A stretch of 64,000 nucleotides of DNA, from positions 16,800 through 80,799 of the forward strand of contig JBNKIR010000054.1 of the NCBI GenBank assembly GCA_050290785.1, in the 5' to 3' direction. The position numbers and the translations under genes were made by a program. Below are positions 26,216 to 34,555 of the stretch, piece by piece (the stretch's first letter is position 1; every line of letters starts with the position of its first letter). Source of the DNA: JAAGZL01 sp050290785 (lineage in GTDB: Bacteria; Pseudomonadota; Gammaproteobacteria; Chromatiales; Chromatiaceae). The notes under the pieces are model-generated. The model saw nothing but the letters and a program-made list of their open reading frames with translations, was not told the origin of the DNA and made no database searches.

Positions 26216-26611
26216 TTAGAGCATCATCAGCTCACCTTGCTCGGCATCAGCAAGAAACGCAGTAAGACCCAACTCGCCATCAAAGAGGTCGTCAACCAGA
26301 TCGTTCATACCAAGTCCTGCAACATCCATCGCCATGGAGCAGATGTGCATGGTCATGTCGCCCAACATCTTGCCCTGTTCAAAAAGGGTTATGGCGTCCG
26401 GTACATTTTTGGTACGCATGATGCTGGAGAAGGGGCCGCCTTGATAGCGTTCCTCTTCAGTGAGATCTTTTCTGAATACCAGTGCGGCATTCATGCTCAC
26501 GAACACATGAACGCCACGTTCTGAAACTGCCGCCACCGATGCCAGCATGGCGCACATCTGTATCTTTTCGTGTTCTCCCGAGCACAGCACAATATAAAGT
26601 GGGTCTGCCAC
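26216..26611 (-). CDS. DsrE/DsrF-like family protein
   Basis: This 131-residue protein of the DsrE/F/H superfamily is expected to accept sulfur on a conserved Cys, here Cys91 in HICSMAMDVAGL. An early VLCSGEHEKIQMC segment forms the first strand and helix. DsrE-type proteins exchange persulfide with TusA, whose homologue is the next gene. The start is GTG with AGGAGGAAG just upstream. It is the first gene of the minus-strand operon, so the promoter should be in 26612-26900. The exact subgroup (DsrE, DsrE2-like) cannot be fixed by eye. Confidence 0.85.
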   Translation of the reverse strand: MADPLYIVLCSGEHEKIQMCAMLASVAAVSERGVHVFVSMNAALVFRKDLTEEERYQGGPFSSIMRTKNVPDAITLFEQGKMLGDMTMHICSMAMDVAGLGMNDLVDDLFDGELGLTAFLADAEQGELMML

Positions 26612-27011
26612 GACTCTTCCTCCTAATTGTTTGAAACGTTAATAATCAGAGCGTAAGACCACAAAACGCCTTGCAGACTAGGGCCGCAAAAACGTTCTTG
26701 ATCTCGGTGGCAACGGATTGCCATGAGCGCCTAGTGAGTAAGCCATAAAACACTCCACAGCAGGAGGTGTCAGTACGACATTACTGCAGCAAACCAGACG
26801 TCACGTCCGTATATATGATGTGTATGCTCCAGGTGCTTAACACCCTGGGCGTACATTTTTTTGCCTCACTTCCATCGGGATTTTTGTCCAGATAGAGCGG
26901 GTTTTTGTGATTATATGTTTTGTAAAGCCACTTCATACTAGTACATTATGGGGTGGGACTACAAGTATTGTTTATGTCTTCAAATATATTTTTCACTATT
27001 CGGAAAGAGTT
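26612..27011. other. Divergent intergenic region upstream of the dsrE-like operon
   Basis: About 400 bases between the dsrE-like operon and the small plus-strand gene. It must hold the operon promoter. A short CTCC-ACAGCA-GGAG repeat lies near 26753-26767. No RNA gene, convincing palindromic operator or additional coding sequence was recognised. The second half is AT-rich and could carry the promoter of the plus-strand gene. Confidence 0.4.
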
Positions 27012-27284
27012 ATGCGAGCAAAAGAGAGAGAAATACTAATGGTGATGCGCAAGGTGCTCACCTCTGTTATTCGTGATATCACGCCGCCCCCAGGCAGGCC
27101 GTCGCCATTGTCTGATCGAACCACTGAGGATGTGCGTGAATGCCTGAAACTGATCGCCCTGCGCGAGCGTGAGTTGGCGGAGACTGAGGGTGAGATGGCC
27201 GGAAAACCATACTATGTGGATGAGAAGAAGGTGGTTCCTCTTGCCGATATAACCAAGCCATCCAAGGATAAGGATGATAACTAG
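27012..27284 (+). CDS. Small conserved-looking protein of unknown function
   Basis: This 90-residue acidic-basic soluble protein has no recognised domain. The middle reads DITPPPGRPSPLSDRTTEDV and is followed by a predicted helix rich in Arg and Glu (LIALRERELAE). The C-terminal tail is Lys/Asp-rich. The start is uncertain: ATG at 27012 or 27039 (MVMRKVL); upstream codons to 26907 look non-coding. It stands between the dsrE-like operon and a diheme cytochrome c on the same strand as the latter, about 80 bases before it. No function is proposed. Confidence 0.6.
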   Translation: MRAKEREILMVMRKVLTSVIRDITPPPGRPSPLSDRTTEDVRECLKLIALRERELAETEGEMAGKPYYVDEKKVVPLADITKPSKDKDDN

Positions 27285-27365
27285 ATAATCAGGTCCCATT
27301 GCACAGTCTCTTAACTTTTTGATGTATTAAGCTACTATGAGTGTCATTGCGGTGGAGATTATAGA

Positions 27366-28052
27366 ATGTCGAAAAGAAACATAATCAGTACCCTGGGCAT
27401 GGTCGTAGGATGGGCGGTATGCATTCAGGTTTTTGCCGGACAGGGTGATGATGTCGGGGTATACGCCAAGGCCAAGATATTAGAACCTGATCTGGAAAAC
27501 GGGAAGGAGGTGTATGCGGTATGCGCCCCATGCCATCTACACGAAGGGTGGGGCTTGAAGGACGGCACCTACCCGCAGATTGCCGGACAGCATCGCTCTG
27601 TCCTGATTCAGCAGTTATCTGATATCCATTCCCACAACCGCGACAACCCCACCATGTATCCATTTGCCCTGCCTGAGGCCATAGGTGACGAACATGACAT
27701 CGCCGATGTCGCTGGCTATATCGAGAAGATGAAGATGACCCAGTATAACGGTAAGGGTGATTGGTCAGAGGCCAGCACAGAGTTTGAGCATGGCAAAAAT
27801 CTGTTTCATGACAATTGTGCCGAGTGCCATGGGCCAGATGGAGCTGGTGACCCGAATAAGCTCTACCCCAAGATTCAGGGGCAACACTATAAGTATATAT
27901 TGCGTCAGATGGAGTGGATGCGGGAGGGGAAGCGACGTGATGTCAACCACAGCATGCTAAAAGACATCAGCGGCCTTACAGCTTCTGACATCTCTTCTGT
28001 AGCCAACTATATATCGCGCATCCCCGTCCCGAAGGAAGGGTCGCCTAAATAA
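27366..28052 (+). CDS. Exported diheme cytochrome c (c4-like)
   Basis: This 228-residue protein has an N-terminal signal or anchor (about 5-24) and two cytochrome c domains with CAPCH (53-57) and CAECH (151-155). Each is followed by typical c4-type sequences (YPQIAGQHR, YPKIQGQHY) and a candidate axial Met (about 97 in MYPFALPE and in NHSMLKD). It would carry electrons in the periplasm. The neighbouring sulfide-dehydrogenase-like flavoprotein makes a role in sulfur electron transfer attractive, but that flavoprotein appears cytoplasmic. The gene ends 8 bases from the convergent yciI-like gene. Confidence 0.9.
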   Translation: MSKRNIISTLGMVVGWAVCIQVFAGQGDDVGVYAKAKILEPDLENGKEVYAVCAPCHLHEGWGLKDGTYPQIAGQHRSVLIQQLSDIHSHNRDNPTMYPFALPEAIGDEHDIADVAGYIEKMKMTQYNGKGDWSEASTEFEHGKNLFHDNCAECHGPDGAGDPNKLYPKIQGQHYKYILRQMEWMREGKRRDVNHSMLKDISGLTASDISSVANYISRIPVPKEGSPK

Positions 28053-28060
28053 GATGGATT

Positions 28061-28360
28061 TCAGGGCAGGACCTTCTTGAACGGCTTTACCGATACGCTG
28101 GTGAAGACGCCGGTACGGGCGTATGGGTCTTCATCGGCCCATCTCTGAGCGGTCTCCAGGTCATCGAACTCAGCCACGATAAGGCTGCCGCAAAAGCCGG
28201 CAGGTCCAGGATCTTCGCTGTCTATTGCAGGAAGGGGGCCGGCGAGGATCAGGCGTCCCTCGTCCTGCAGGGCCTTTATCCTTTCCAGATGTTCCGGACG
28301 AACCGCAAGTCTGGCCTCCAGGCTGTCTTCACGATCTGTTCCCATAATTGCGTATAACAC
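28061..28360 (-). CDS. YciI family protein
   Basis: This 99-residue protein matches the YciI family of ferredoxin-like alpha-beta proteins: MLYAIMGTDREDSLEARLAVRPEHL at the N-terminus and a conserved His23 region with an AGPLPAID segment. The end reads FDDLETAQRWADEDPYARTGVF, typical of the family. The cellular role is not established. In many gammaproteobacteria yciI lies near yciV/yciO/trp genes, and here yciV follows divergently. Confidence 0.88.
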   Translation of the reverse strand: MLYAIMGTDREDSLEARLAVRPEHLERIKALQDEGRLILAGPLPAIDSEDPGPAGFCGSLIVAEFDDLETAQRWADEDPYARTGVFTSVSVKPFKKVLP

Positions 28361-28489
28361 TGTTTATCCTCCTGTTTTTATTTGATGTTATATTAGCCTA
28401 TGCTCGAAAGGAGCAGAAGTGGCGACATTTTTATATAATGCCGTTCTAAGCCGTCCATAGTTGTATTGTTTGCAGAACAGACCCGCCAA

Positions 28490-29347
28490 ATGAAGTATAG
28501 ATACGATCTCCATACCCATTCCACCGCCTCTGATGGCACCCTGACCCCTTCGGATCTGGTTGTGCGTGCCAAACAGGCTGGGATATCGGTACTGGCCCTG
28601 ACCGACCATGATACAACCGAGGGGGTGGCAGAGGCGCAGCAGGAGGCGCTGCGCCAGGGTATGGATCTAATAGCCGGTGTGGAGCTATCGGTGAACTGGG
28701 ATCCATATGTGATCCATGTAGTGGGTCTGGGTATAGATACCGGATGCCACCAGTTGCAGCAGGGGTTAACGGTTCTGCGTGAGCAGCGTATGGAGCGCGC
28801 CGTGGAGATGGGGCGGCGTCTGCAAAAGAACGGGATAGACGGTGCCTATGATGGCGCCATGGAGCTATGCAACGGACGCTTGATCAGCCGTACCCACTTT
28901 GCCAGATTCCTGGTGGATAGGGGATATGTGGAGAATATGTCAAAGGTATTTAACCGGTATCTGGTGCGAGGCAAGCCTGGTTATGTTCCTGGGACCTGGG
29001 CCACTCTGGAGCAGGCGATAGGCTGGATCAGGGCTGCGGGCGGTCAGGCGGTCATTGCCCATCCTGCCAGGTATCCATTCACCAGGACCAAGTTGCGCAC
29101 CCTGATCGGGGAGTTCAAGGAGTTGGGAGGAGATGCTATAGAGGTGGTGTCCGGCAACTATACGAGAGATAATTGCTATACCATGGCCAGACACGCCATG
29201 GATTTTAGACTTACTGGGTCGGTGGGTTCCGATTTTCACGGCACCGAGCAATTTAGGGCAGATATAGGCAGGACATTGGATCTACCGGAAGGGGTGGTGC
29301 CGATCTGGCATGACTGGGATATGCGCGATCAGGCCACAGCACCATAA
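28490..29347 (+). CDS. PHP-domain phosphoesterase, RNase AM / YciV (TrpH)
   Basis: This 285-residue PHP-family metal-dependent hydrolase has the first motif DLHTHSTASDGTL with HxH. LTDHDTTEGV is the second metal motif, and HPAR and GSDFHG come later. E. coli YciV (RNase AM) hydrolyses 3',5'-nucleoside bisphosphates and trims RNA 5' ends. The ATG at 28490 is preferred because similarity starts at MKYRYDLH; a TTG 24 bases upstream is possible. It is the first gene of a co-directional series with yciO next, as in E. coli. Confidence 0.92.
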   Translation: MKYRYDLHTHSTASDGTLTPSDLVVRAKQAGISVLALTDHDTTEGVAEAQQEALRQGMDLIAGVELSVNWDPYVIHVVGLGIDTGCHQLQQGLTVLREQRMERAVEMGRRLQKNGIDGAYDGAMELCNGRLISRTHFARFLVDRGYVENMSKVFNRYLVRGKPGYVPGTWATLEQAIGWIRAAGGQAVIAHPARYPFTRTKLRTLIGEFKELGGDAIEVVSGNYTRDNCYTMARHAMDFRLTGSVGSDFHGTEQFRADIGRTLDLPEGVVPIWHDWDMRDQATAP

Positions 29348-29385
29348 CAGAATAACCACGTAACAATACACCACTTACACTGATC

Positions 29386-30009
29386 ATGGCCCAGTTTTTC
29401 CACATACATCCGGATAATCCCCAGCCCAGACTGATTCGTCAGGCCGTAGAGATCATTCGTCAGGGTGGTCTAATCGTATACCCCACCGACTCCAGCTATG
29501 CCATGGGGTGTCAGATCGGTAATAAGGAGGCCATGGACAGGATCCGCCGTATCCGCAGACTGGACGAGAAGCACAATTTCACCCTGGTATGTCGGGACCT
29601 GTCCGAGATCGCCACCTATGCCCGGGTGGATAATCAGCACTATCGCCTGCTGAAATCACTCACTCCTGGACCATATACCTTTATCCACCGTGCCACCAAA
29701 CAGGTGCCAAGGCGCCTGCAGAACGCGAAACGCAAGACCATCGGCATCCGGGTTCCAGACAACACCATCGCCAACCACCTGCTGGAAGAGCTGCGCGAAC
29801 CGATCATGAGTTCCACCCTGATCCTGCCTGGTGAGGAATTGCCCATGAACGATCCATACGAGATGCGGGAGTTTCTGGATCACGAGGTGGATGTGATCAT
29901 CGATGGAGGCAACTGTGGTTTTGAGCCCACTACGGTGCTGATCATGGAGGAGGATCAACCCTGGGTAGCCAGGAAGGGCAAGGGCGATGTCTCACAGTTT
30001 GAAGAATGA
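29386..30009 (+). CDS. yciO: YciO family protein (Sua5/YrdC/YciO)
   Basis: This 207-residue protein closely follows E. coli YciO, from AQFFHIHPDNPQPRLI through IVYPTDSSYAMGC to the KRKTIGIRVPDN segment. It has the YrdC double-stranded-RNA-like fold, related to TsaC, which makes threonylcarbamoyl-AMP for the t6A tRNA modification. YciO itself is a paralogue with weak or uncertain TsaC activity. The start is supported by alignment with YciO. It lies between the yciV-type gene and a site-2-protease gene. Confidence 0.93.
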   Translation: MAQFFHIHPDNPQPRLIRQAVEIIRQGGLIVYPTDSSYAMGCQIGNKEAMDRIRRIRRLDEKHNFTLVCRDLSEIATYARVDNQHYRLLKSLTPGPYTFIHRATKQVPRRLQNAKRKTIGIRVPDNTIANHLLEELREPIMSSTLILPGEELPMNDPYEMREFLDHEVDVIIDGGNCGFEPTTVLIMEEDQPWVARKGKGDVSQFEE

Positions 30010-30056
30010 TGGTCAAAGCACCTGTCCTGGCTCGATAGGACCTGTATAATTCACCG

Positions 30057-30737
30057 ATGGGAAATTTAGATGTCATCCAAAAGATAGCGGTACTGGCGCT
30101 GCCGGTACTATTTGCCATCACCGTGCATGAGGCAGCCCACGGGTGGATGGCCAACCGTCTGGGAGACGGCACCGCCCGAATGTTGGGGCGGATCACCTTG
30201 AACCCCATGAAGCACATTGACCCGGTGGGAACGGTGGCCCTGCCTTTGCTGATGTTTCTGTTTGCCGGATTCCTGTTTGGATGGGCCAAGCCGGTGCCAG
30301 TGACCTTTAGGAACCTGAAAAGGCCCAAGCGGGATATGGGACTTGTGGCCATGGCTGGTCCCGGGGTCAACCTGATAATGGCCATTATCTGGTCCCTGTT
30401 GGTCAAGGTCGGGGTTGAGATAACCGTCGTATCCCAGTGGGTTGGTGTCCCGTTGGTCTATATGGGCAGCGCCGGTGTCATGATCAATGTGGTGCTGATG
30501 GTGTTGAACCTGATGCCCATACTTCCTCTGGATGGAGGGAGGGTGTTGGCCTCACTTCTGCCGCCGAAATATGCGATCAGCTATTCCCAACTGGAGCCCT
30601 ATGGCATGGTGCTGGTGGTACTTCTGCTGGTCACAGGGATCCTGGGAAAGGTGATGTGGCCCATAATCCATTTTGTTATTGATATCCTGCCGGCATCCGA
30701 TGTGGTTTGGCGGGTTCTGATAACCCTGTTTAATTAA
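30057..30737 (+). CDS. Site-2 protease family membrane metalloprotease (M50)
   Basis: This 226-residue protein has about five hydrophobic helices. The zinc motif HEAAH (about residues 22-26) lies in the first helix. The distal NLMPILPLDGGRVL holds the third ligand Asp, as expected for M50 peptidases of the short YwhC/SpoIVFB-like group without PDZ domain. The substrate is unknown. A plain homologue is usually found just upstream of trpS and scpA in gammaproteobacteria, as here, which suggests a housekeeping role. Confidence 0.9.
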   Translation: MGNLDVIQKIAVLALPVLFAITVHEAAHGWMANRLGDGTARMLGRITLNPMKHIDPVGTVALPLLMFLFAGFLFGWAKPVPVTFRNLKRPKRDMGLVAMAGPGVNLIMAIIWSLLVKVGVEITVVSQWVGVPLVYMGSAGVMINVVLMVLNLMPILPLDGGRVLASLLPPKYAISYSQLEPYGMVLVVLLLVTGILGKVMWPIIHFVIDILPASDVVWRVLITLFN

Positions 30738-30750
30738 TGAGGAAGAATAG

Positions 30751-31968
30751 TTGAATACCGTACCGTCGCAACATGCCCGGGTACTCTCCGGGATGCGTCC
30801 CACCGGGCGTCTGCACCTTGGGCACTATCATGGTGTCCTGAAAAACTGGGTCGAACTGCAACATGAGTACGAATGTTACTTCTTTGTGGCCGATTGGCAC
30901 GCCCTGACCACCCACTATGAGGACCCATCCATCATCCAGGAGAGCGTGTGGGACATGGTGGTGGATTGGCTGGCGGCCGGCGTGAACCACGGTGAGGCCA
31001 AGCTGTTCATCCAGTCCCAGGTGCCGGAGCATGCGGAACTGCACCTGCTGCTATCCATGATCACCCCGCTGGGTTGGCTGGAACGGGTGCCGAGTTATAA
31101 GGATCAGCAGGAGAAGCTTAAGGAGAGGGACCTGGCCACCTACGGCTTTCTTGGCTATCCGCTGCTCCAGGCCGCAGATATCCTGATCTACAAGGCGGGT
31201 ATGGTGCCGGTGGGTGAGGACCAGGTGGCCCATGTGGAGCTGACCCGGGAGGTGGCGCGCCGTTTTAATCATATCTATGGTCGTGAGCCTGGGTTTGAAG
31301 CGGCATCGGAGCAGGCGGTGAAGAAGATGGGCAAAAAGAACGCCAAGCTCTTTAGCAGTTACCGCAAGGCATACCAGGAACAGGGTGACCAGGAGGCGCT
31401 GGCGGCTGCCCGGGCCCTGCTGGAGGGGCAGCAGAATATCGGTGTGGCCGATCGCGAACGTCTGTTCGGATATCTGGAGGGTGGCGGTCGTCTGATCCTG
31501 GCTGAGCCCCAGCCGTTGTTGACCAAGGCCTCCAAGATGCCGGGACTGGACGGACAGAAGATGTCCAAATCCTACAACAACACCATCGCCCTGCGGGATG
31601 ATCCGGAGGTGGTGGAGAACGGGTTGCGCACCATGCCTACCGACACCAACCGGGTACGCCGTACCGATCCAGGTGATCCTGAGAGATGTCCGGTCTGGCA
31701 GTTCCATCTGGTCTATTCGGATGATGATGTGAAAGAGTGGGTACAGGAGGGGTGCCGCTCCGCCGGCATCGGCTGTATCGACTGCAAACAACCGGTGATC
31801 AACGCCGTACTGGAGGAGCTGAAGCCGATCCAGGAGCGGGCGCGTGAATTCGAAGAGCAGCCGGAGTTGGTTCGCAGTATCATAGCCGAAGGCTGCGAGG
31901 CCGCGCGTGATCAGGCCCAGGAGACCATGGCGGAGGTGCGCCAGGCCATGGGATTGGACTATAGATAG
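30751..31968 (+). CDS. trpS: Tryptophan--tRNA ligase TrpS
   Basis: TrpS (405 aa) charges tRNA-Trp in the cytoplasm. Class I motifs are visible: PTGRLHLGHYHG (HIGH type, about 18-29) and GQKMSKSYNN (KMSKS). The protein is longer than the 330-residue E. coli enzyme and has a Lys/Gly insert before KMSKS (KKMGKKNAKLF region). This matches the long TrpS form seen in many gammaproteobacteria. The start is TTG with GAGGAAGA upstream. It sits 13 bases after the site-2 protease and 2 bases before scpA. Confidence 0.97.
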   Translation: MNTVPSQHARVLSGMRPTGRLHLGHYHGVLKNWVELQHEYECYFFVADWHALTTHYEDPSIIQESVWDMVVDWLAAGVNHGEAKLFIQSQVPEHAELHLLLSMITPLGWLERVPSYKDQQEKLKERDLATYGFLGYPLLQAADILIYKAGMVPVGEDQVAHVELTREVARRFNHIYGREPGFEAASEQAVKKMGKKNAKLFSSYRKAYQEQGDQEALAAARALLEGQQNIGVADRERLFGYLEGGGRLILAEPQPLLTKASKMPGLDGQKMSKSYNNTIALRDDPEVVENGLRTMPTDTNRVRRTDPGDPERCPVWQFHLVYSDDDVKEWVQEGCRSAGIGCIDCKQPVINAVLEELKPIQERAREFEEQPELVRSIIAEGCEAARDQAQETMAEVRQAMGLDYR

Positions 31969-31970
31969 GC

Positions 31971-32798
31971 ATGAGTTCCGGCGAGGATAAAATGCAAGAA
32001 CACCACCATCCAGGAGAGCAGGAAGAGATGCCTTTCGCCGTGGTACAGGGTGCTCCCTGGACCACTATGCCGAAGGACCTCTATATACCGCCCGATGCGC
32101 TGGAGGTATTTCTGGATGCCTTCGAGGGGCCTCTGGATCTACTGATCTATCTGATTAAACGCCAGAATCTGGATATCCTGGACATCCCCATTGCCCGCAT
32201 CACGGAACAGTATATGGAGTATGTGGAGCTGATGAAGGAGTTGCGTCTGGAGTTGGCGGCCGAGTATCTGGTGATGGCGGCCATGCTGGCTGAGATCAAA
32301 TCCAGGATGCTGTTGCCGCGTCAGGAGGATGAAGAGGGTGAAGAGGAGGATCCTAGGGCGGAACTCATCCGGCGTCTCCAGGAGTACGAGAGATACAAGC
32401 AGGCGGCGGAAGACCTGGATAACCTGCCCAGATTGGATCGCGACCAGTTTCAGGTCGAGGCGGAGATGCAGCACAAGAAGGTGGAGCAGAAACTGCCTGA
32501 TATCGATCTGAGAGAGATGCTATTGGCGCTCAGGGATGTGATGCACAGGGCGGATCTGTTCACCAAACATCATGTACAGATGGAGCCGCTATCGGTGCGT
32601 GAGCGTATGTCTCTGGTGTTGGGGGCCCTGAACAGTGAAACATTCACCGATTTTGTTGAGCTGTTCGATGCTGAAGAGGGCAGGTTGGGTGTGGTTGTAA
32701 CCCTGCTGGCCGTTCTGGAACTGATTAAGGGCGGTCTGATCCTTTTGGTGCAGGTGGATCCGTTTGGCCCTATTCACGTCAAGGCGGCTTCGGAATAA
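31971..32798 (+). CDS. scpA: Segregation and condensation protein A ScpA
   Basis: ScpA (275 aa) is the kleisin that bridges the Smc heads. The core starts with FEGPLDLLIYLIKRQNLDILDIPI (about 50-72), the family hallmark. The C-terminal winged helix (VTLLAVLELIKGG) binds the Smc head. An N-terminal extension of about 45 residues with HHH precedes the conserved part. It partners with scpB downstream and smc at 16.3 kb. Confidence 0.95.
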   Translation: MSSGEDKMQEHHHPGEQEEMPFAVVQGAPWTTMPKDLYIPPDALEVFLDAFEGPLDLLIYLIKRQNLDILDIPIARITEQYMEYVELMKELRLELAAEYLVMAAMLAEIKSRMLLPRQEDEEGEEEDPRAELIRRLQEYERYKQAAEDLDNLPRLDRDQFQVEAEMQHKKVEQKLPDIDLREMLLALRDVMHRADLFTKHHVQMEPLSVRERMSLVLGALNSETFTDFVELFDAEEGRLGVVVTLLAVLELIKGGLILLVQVDPFGPIHVKAASE

Positions 32799-32847
32799 GT
32801 GTACCGGCGTATGCCGGGTATTAGTTATAGATGCATAGGAATATAAG

Positions 32848-33741
32848 TTGGCAGACAAGAGCATAAGAGAGATCATCGAGGCGGCCCTGAGACGGATAAA
32901 TCTATTCCGTAAGAGTAATGGCGTACCTACTGAAGCGGCATCTGAGCCTACAGATGCCGGCGGACTGTCGGAGATCAGGCTAAAGGGGATCATAGAGGCG
33001 GCCCTGATGGCGGCGGGAAAGCCACTTTCCATAGACCGTATCCTTAAACTATTTCTTGATGATGAGAGGCCGGAGCGGGATGAGGTACGCAGGGCACTGG
33101 AATCCTTGAGCAGAGATTATGCCCACAGGCCTATCGAACTGCTGGAGACCGCAGCAGGTTTTCGTATCAACGTACGCTCTGATTACTCCACCTGGGTCTC
33201 CAGGCTGTGGGAGGAACGTCCGCCCAAATACTCCCGCGCCCTGCTTGAGACCCTTTCACTGATCGCATATCGTCAGCCGATCACCAGGGGTGAGATCGAA
33301 GATGTGAGGGGGGTGAGCGTAAGCAGCAACATCATAAAGACCATGATGGAGCGTCACTGGGTAAAGGAGGTCGGTCACCGGGACGTCCCGGGAAAACCTG
33401 CCCTGTTGGCAACTACCAAGGAGTTCCTCAACTACTTCGGCCTCAAGAGCCTGGACGACCTGCCACCCCTGTCTGAGATAAAGGATCTGGACTCCATCAA
33501 CGGGGAACTGGATCTGGGCGCACCAGACGGACTGGCTGAAGAGGAGATGTTTGATGGGTCGGCAGAAGAGATGGTCCCGGAGCAGGACGCAGAGATAGTG
33601 CGGCTGGAGCTAAGCGATGGGCATCCGGCAGAGGAAGAAGATATCCCTGAATCTGATGAATATGAGCCGGAACTTGAGCCGGAATCAGAATCTGAAGCTG
33701 AGATTGAATCTGATCAGCAGGGTGAAAAAGATAGTGAATGA
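32848..33741 (+). CDS. scpB: Segregation and condensation protein B ScpB, with acidic tail
   Basis: ScpB (297 aa) dimerises and binds ScpA in the Smc condensin. The two winged helices lie at about 45-215, with IIEAALMAAGKPLS, ALLETLSLIAYRQPITRGEIE and a GRPALL-like (GKPALLATT) motif. The last 80 residues are almost only Glu, Asp, Pro and Ser, an extension beyond the core. The start is TTG with little SD; an ATG was not found in a better position. The end overlaps the rluB start by 8 bases. Confidence 0.94.
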   Translation: MADKSIREIIEAALRRINLFRKSNGVPTEAASEPTDAGGLSEIRLKGIIEAALMAAGKPLSIDRILKLFLDDERPERDEVRRALESLSRDYAHRPIELLETAAGFRINVRSDYSTWVSRLWEERPPKYSRALLETLSLIAYRQPITRGEIEDVRGVSVSSNIIKTMMERHWVKEVGHRDVPGKPALLATTKEFLNYFGLKSLDDLPPLSEIKDLDSINGELDLGAPDGLAEEEMFDGSAEEMVPEQDAEIVRLELSDGHPAEEEDIPESDEYEPELEPESESEAEIESDQQGEKDSE

Positions 33742-34555
33742 GAGCGAACCGCAAGGTGAGCGCCTACAGAAGGTCCTGGCCAACGCCGGTCTCGGCTCCA
33801 GGCGGGAGATAGAGGGTTGGATCAGGGAGGGTCGTCTCCGGGTCAACGGTAAACCGGCCAAGCTGGGGGACCGGGTAAAGGGGGATGATCTGATCCAGGT
33901 CGGAAACCGCAAGATCCTGGTAGGTCGGATAAGCGATATCCAGCGTCGGGTAATCGTCTACAACAAGCCGGAAGGAGAGGTGGTTACCAGGTATGACCCT
34001 GAAGGCCGCCCAACTGTTTTTCGCAAACTACCCAAACTGAAGCATTCCGGACGCTGGATTGCCGTTGGGCGACTGGATATCAACAGCAGTGGATTGATGC
34101 TGTTTACCACGGATGGAGAACTGGCCAATCGCCTGATGCACCCAGCCAAGGCCATGGAGAGGGAGTATGCGGTTCGGGTGCTGGGAGAGGTGACGGATGA
34201 GATGCTCGAGACCCTGGTGCATGGGGTGGAGCTGGAGGATGGCCCTGCCAGGTTCGAAGATATAGTCGAATCCGGTGGTGAGGGGGCAAATCGCTGGTTC
34301 CATGTGGTGATCATGGAGGGGCGCAACCGCGAGGTCAGGAGGATGTGGGAGGCGGTTGGTGCCAAGGTGAATCGGCTTAAGCGGGTAAGGTTTGGACCAA
34401 TCATGTTGGGTGACCGCCTGCACGTGGGAAAGAGTCGTGAACTGGAACCGGAGGAGCTGTCTGAACTTCTGGCCATGGTCGGTATGCAGGAGCAGTCCAG
34501 ACCGAGACGGTCGCAGGGAGTAACCAACAAGGGTGCTAGAAGAAAGCGTCGCTAA
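33734..34555 (+). CDS. rluB: 23S rRNA pseudouridine synthase RluB (RsuA family)
   Basis: RluB (273 aa) converts U2605 of 23S rRNA to pseudouridine. An N-terminal S4 RNA-binding domain (LQKVLANAGLGSRREIE) precedes the catalytic domain with the nucleophile Asp in VGRLDINSSGL. GRNREVRRMWEAVG is typical of the family. A basic tail (ending RRKRR) is common in RluB. GTG at 33734 is chosen because conserved sequence begins soon after. The frame is open much further upstream through the scpB acidic-tail region, but that part is compositionally a shadow. It couples to scpB and the next gene by overlaps. Confidence 0.93.
   Translation: MNESEPQGERLQKVLANAGLGSRREIEGWIREGRLRVNGKPAKLGDRVKGDDLIQVGNRKILVGRISDIQRRVIVYNKPEGEVVTRYDPEGRPTVFRKLPKLKHSGRWIAVGRLDINSSGLMLFTTDGELANRLMHPAKAMEREYAVRVLGEVTDEMLETLVHGVELEDGPARFEDIVESGGEGANRWFHVVIMEGRNREVRRMWEAVGAKVNRLKRVRFGPIMLGDRLHVGKSRELEPEELSELLAMVGMQEQSRPRRSQGVTNKGARRKRR

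Noticed and set aside
24119..28052. Sox or complete Dsr sulfur-oxidation cluster
   Set aside because: No soxXYZAB, dsrAB or hdr-like subunits are present here; only DsrE-, TusA- and SQR-like proteins can be supported.
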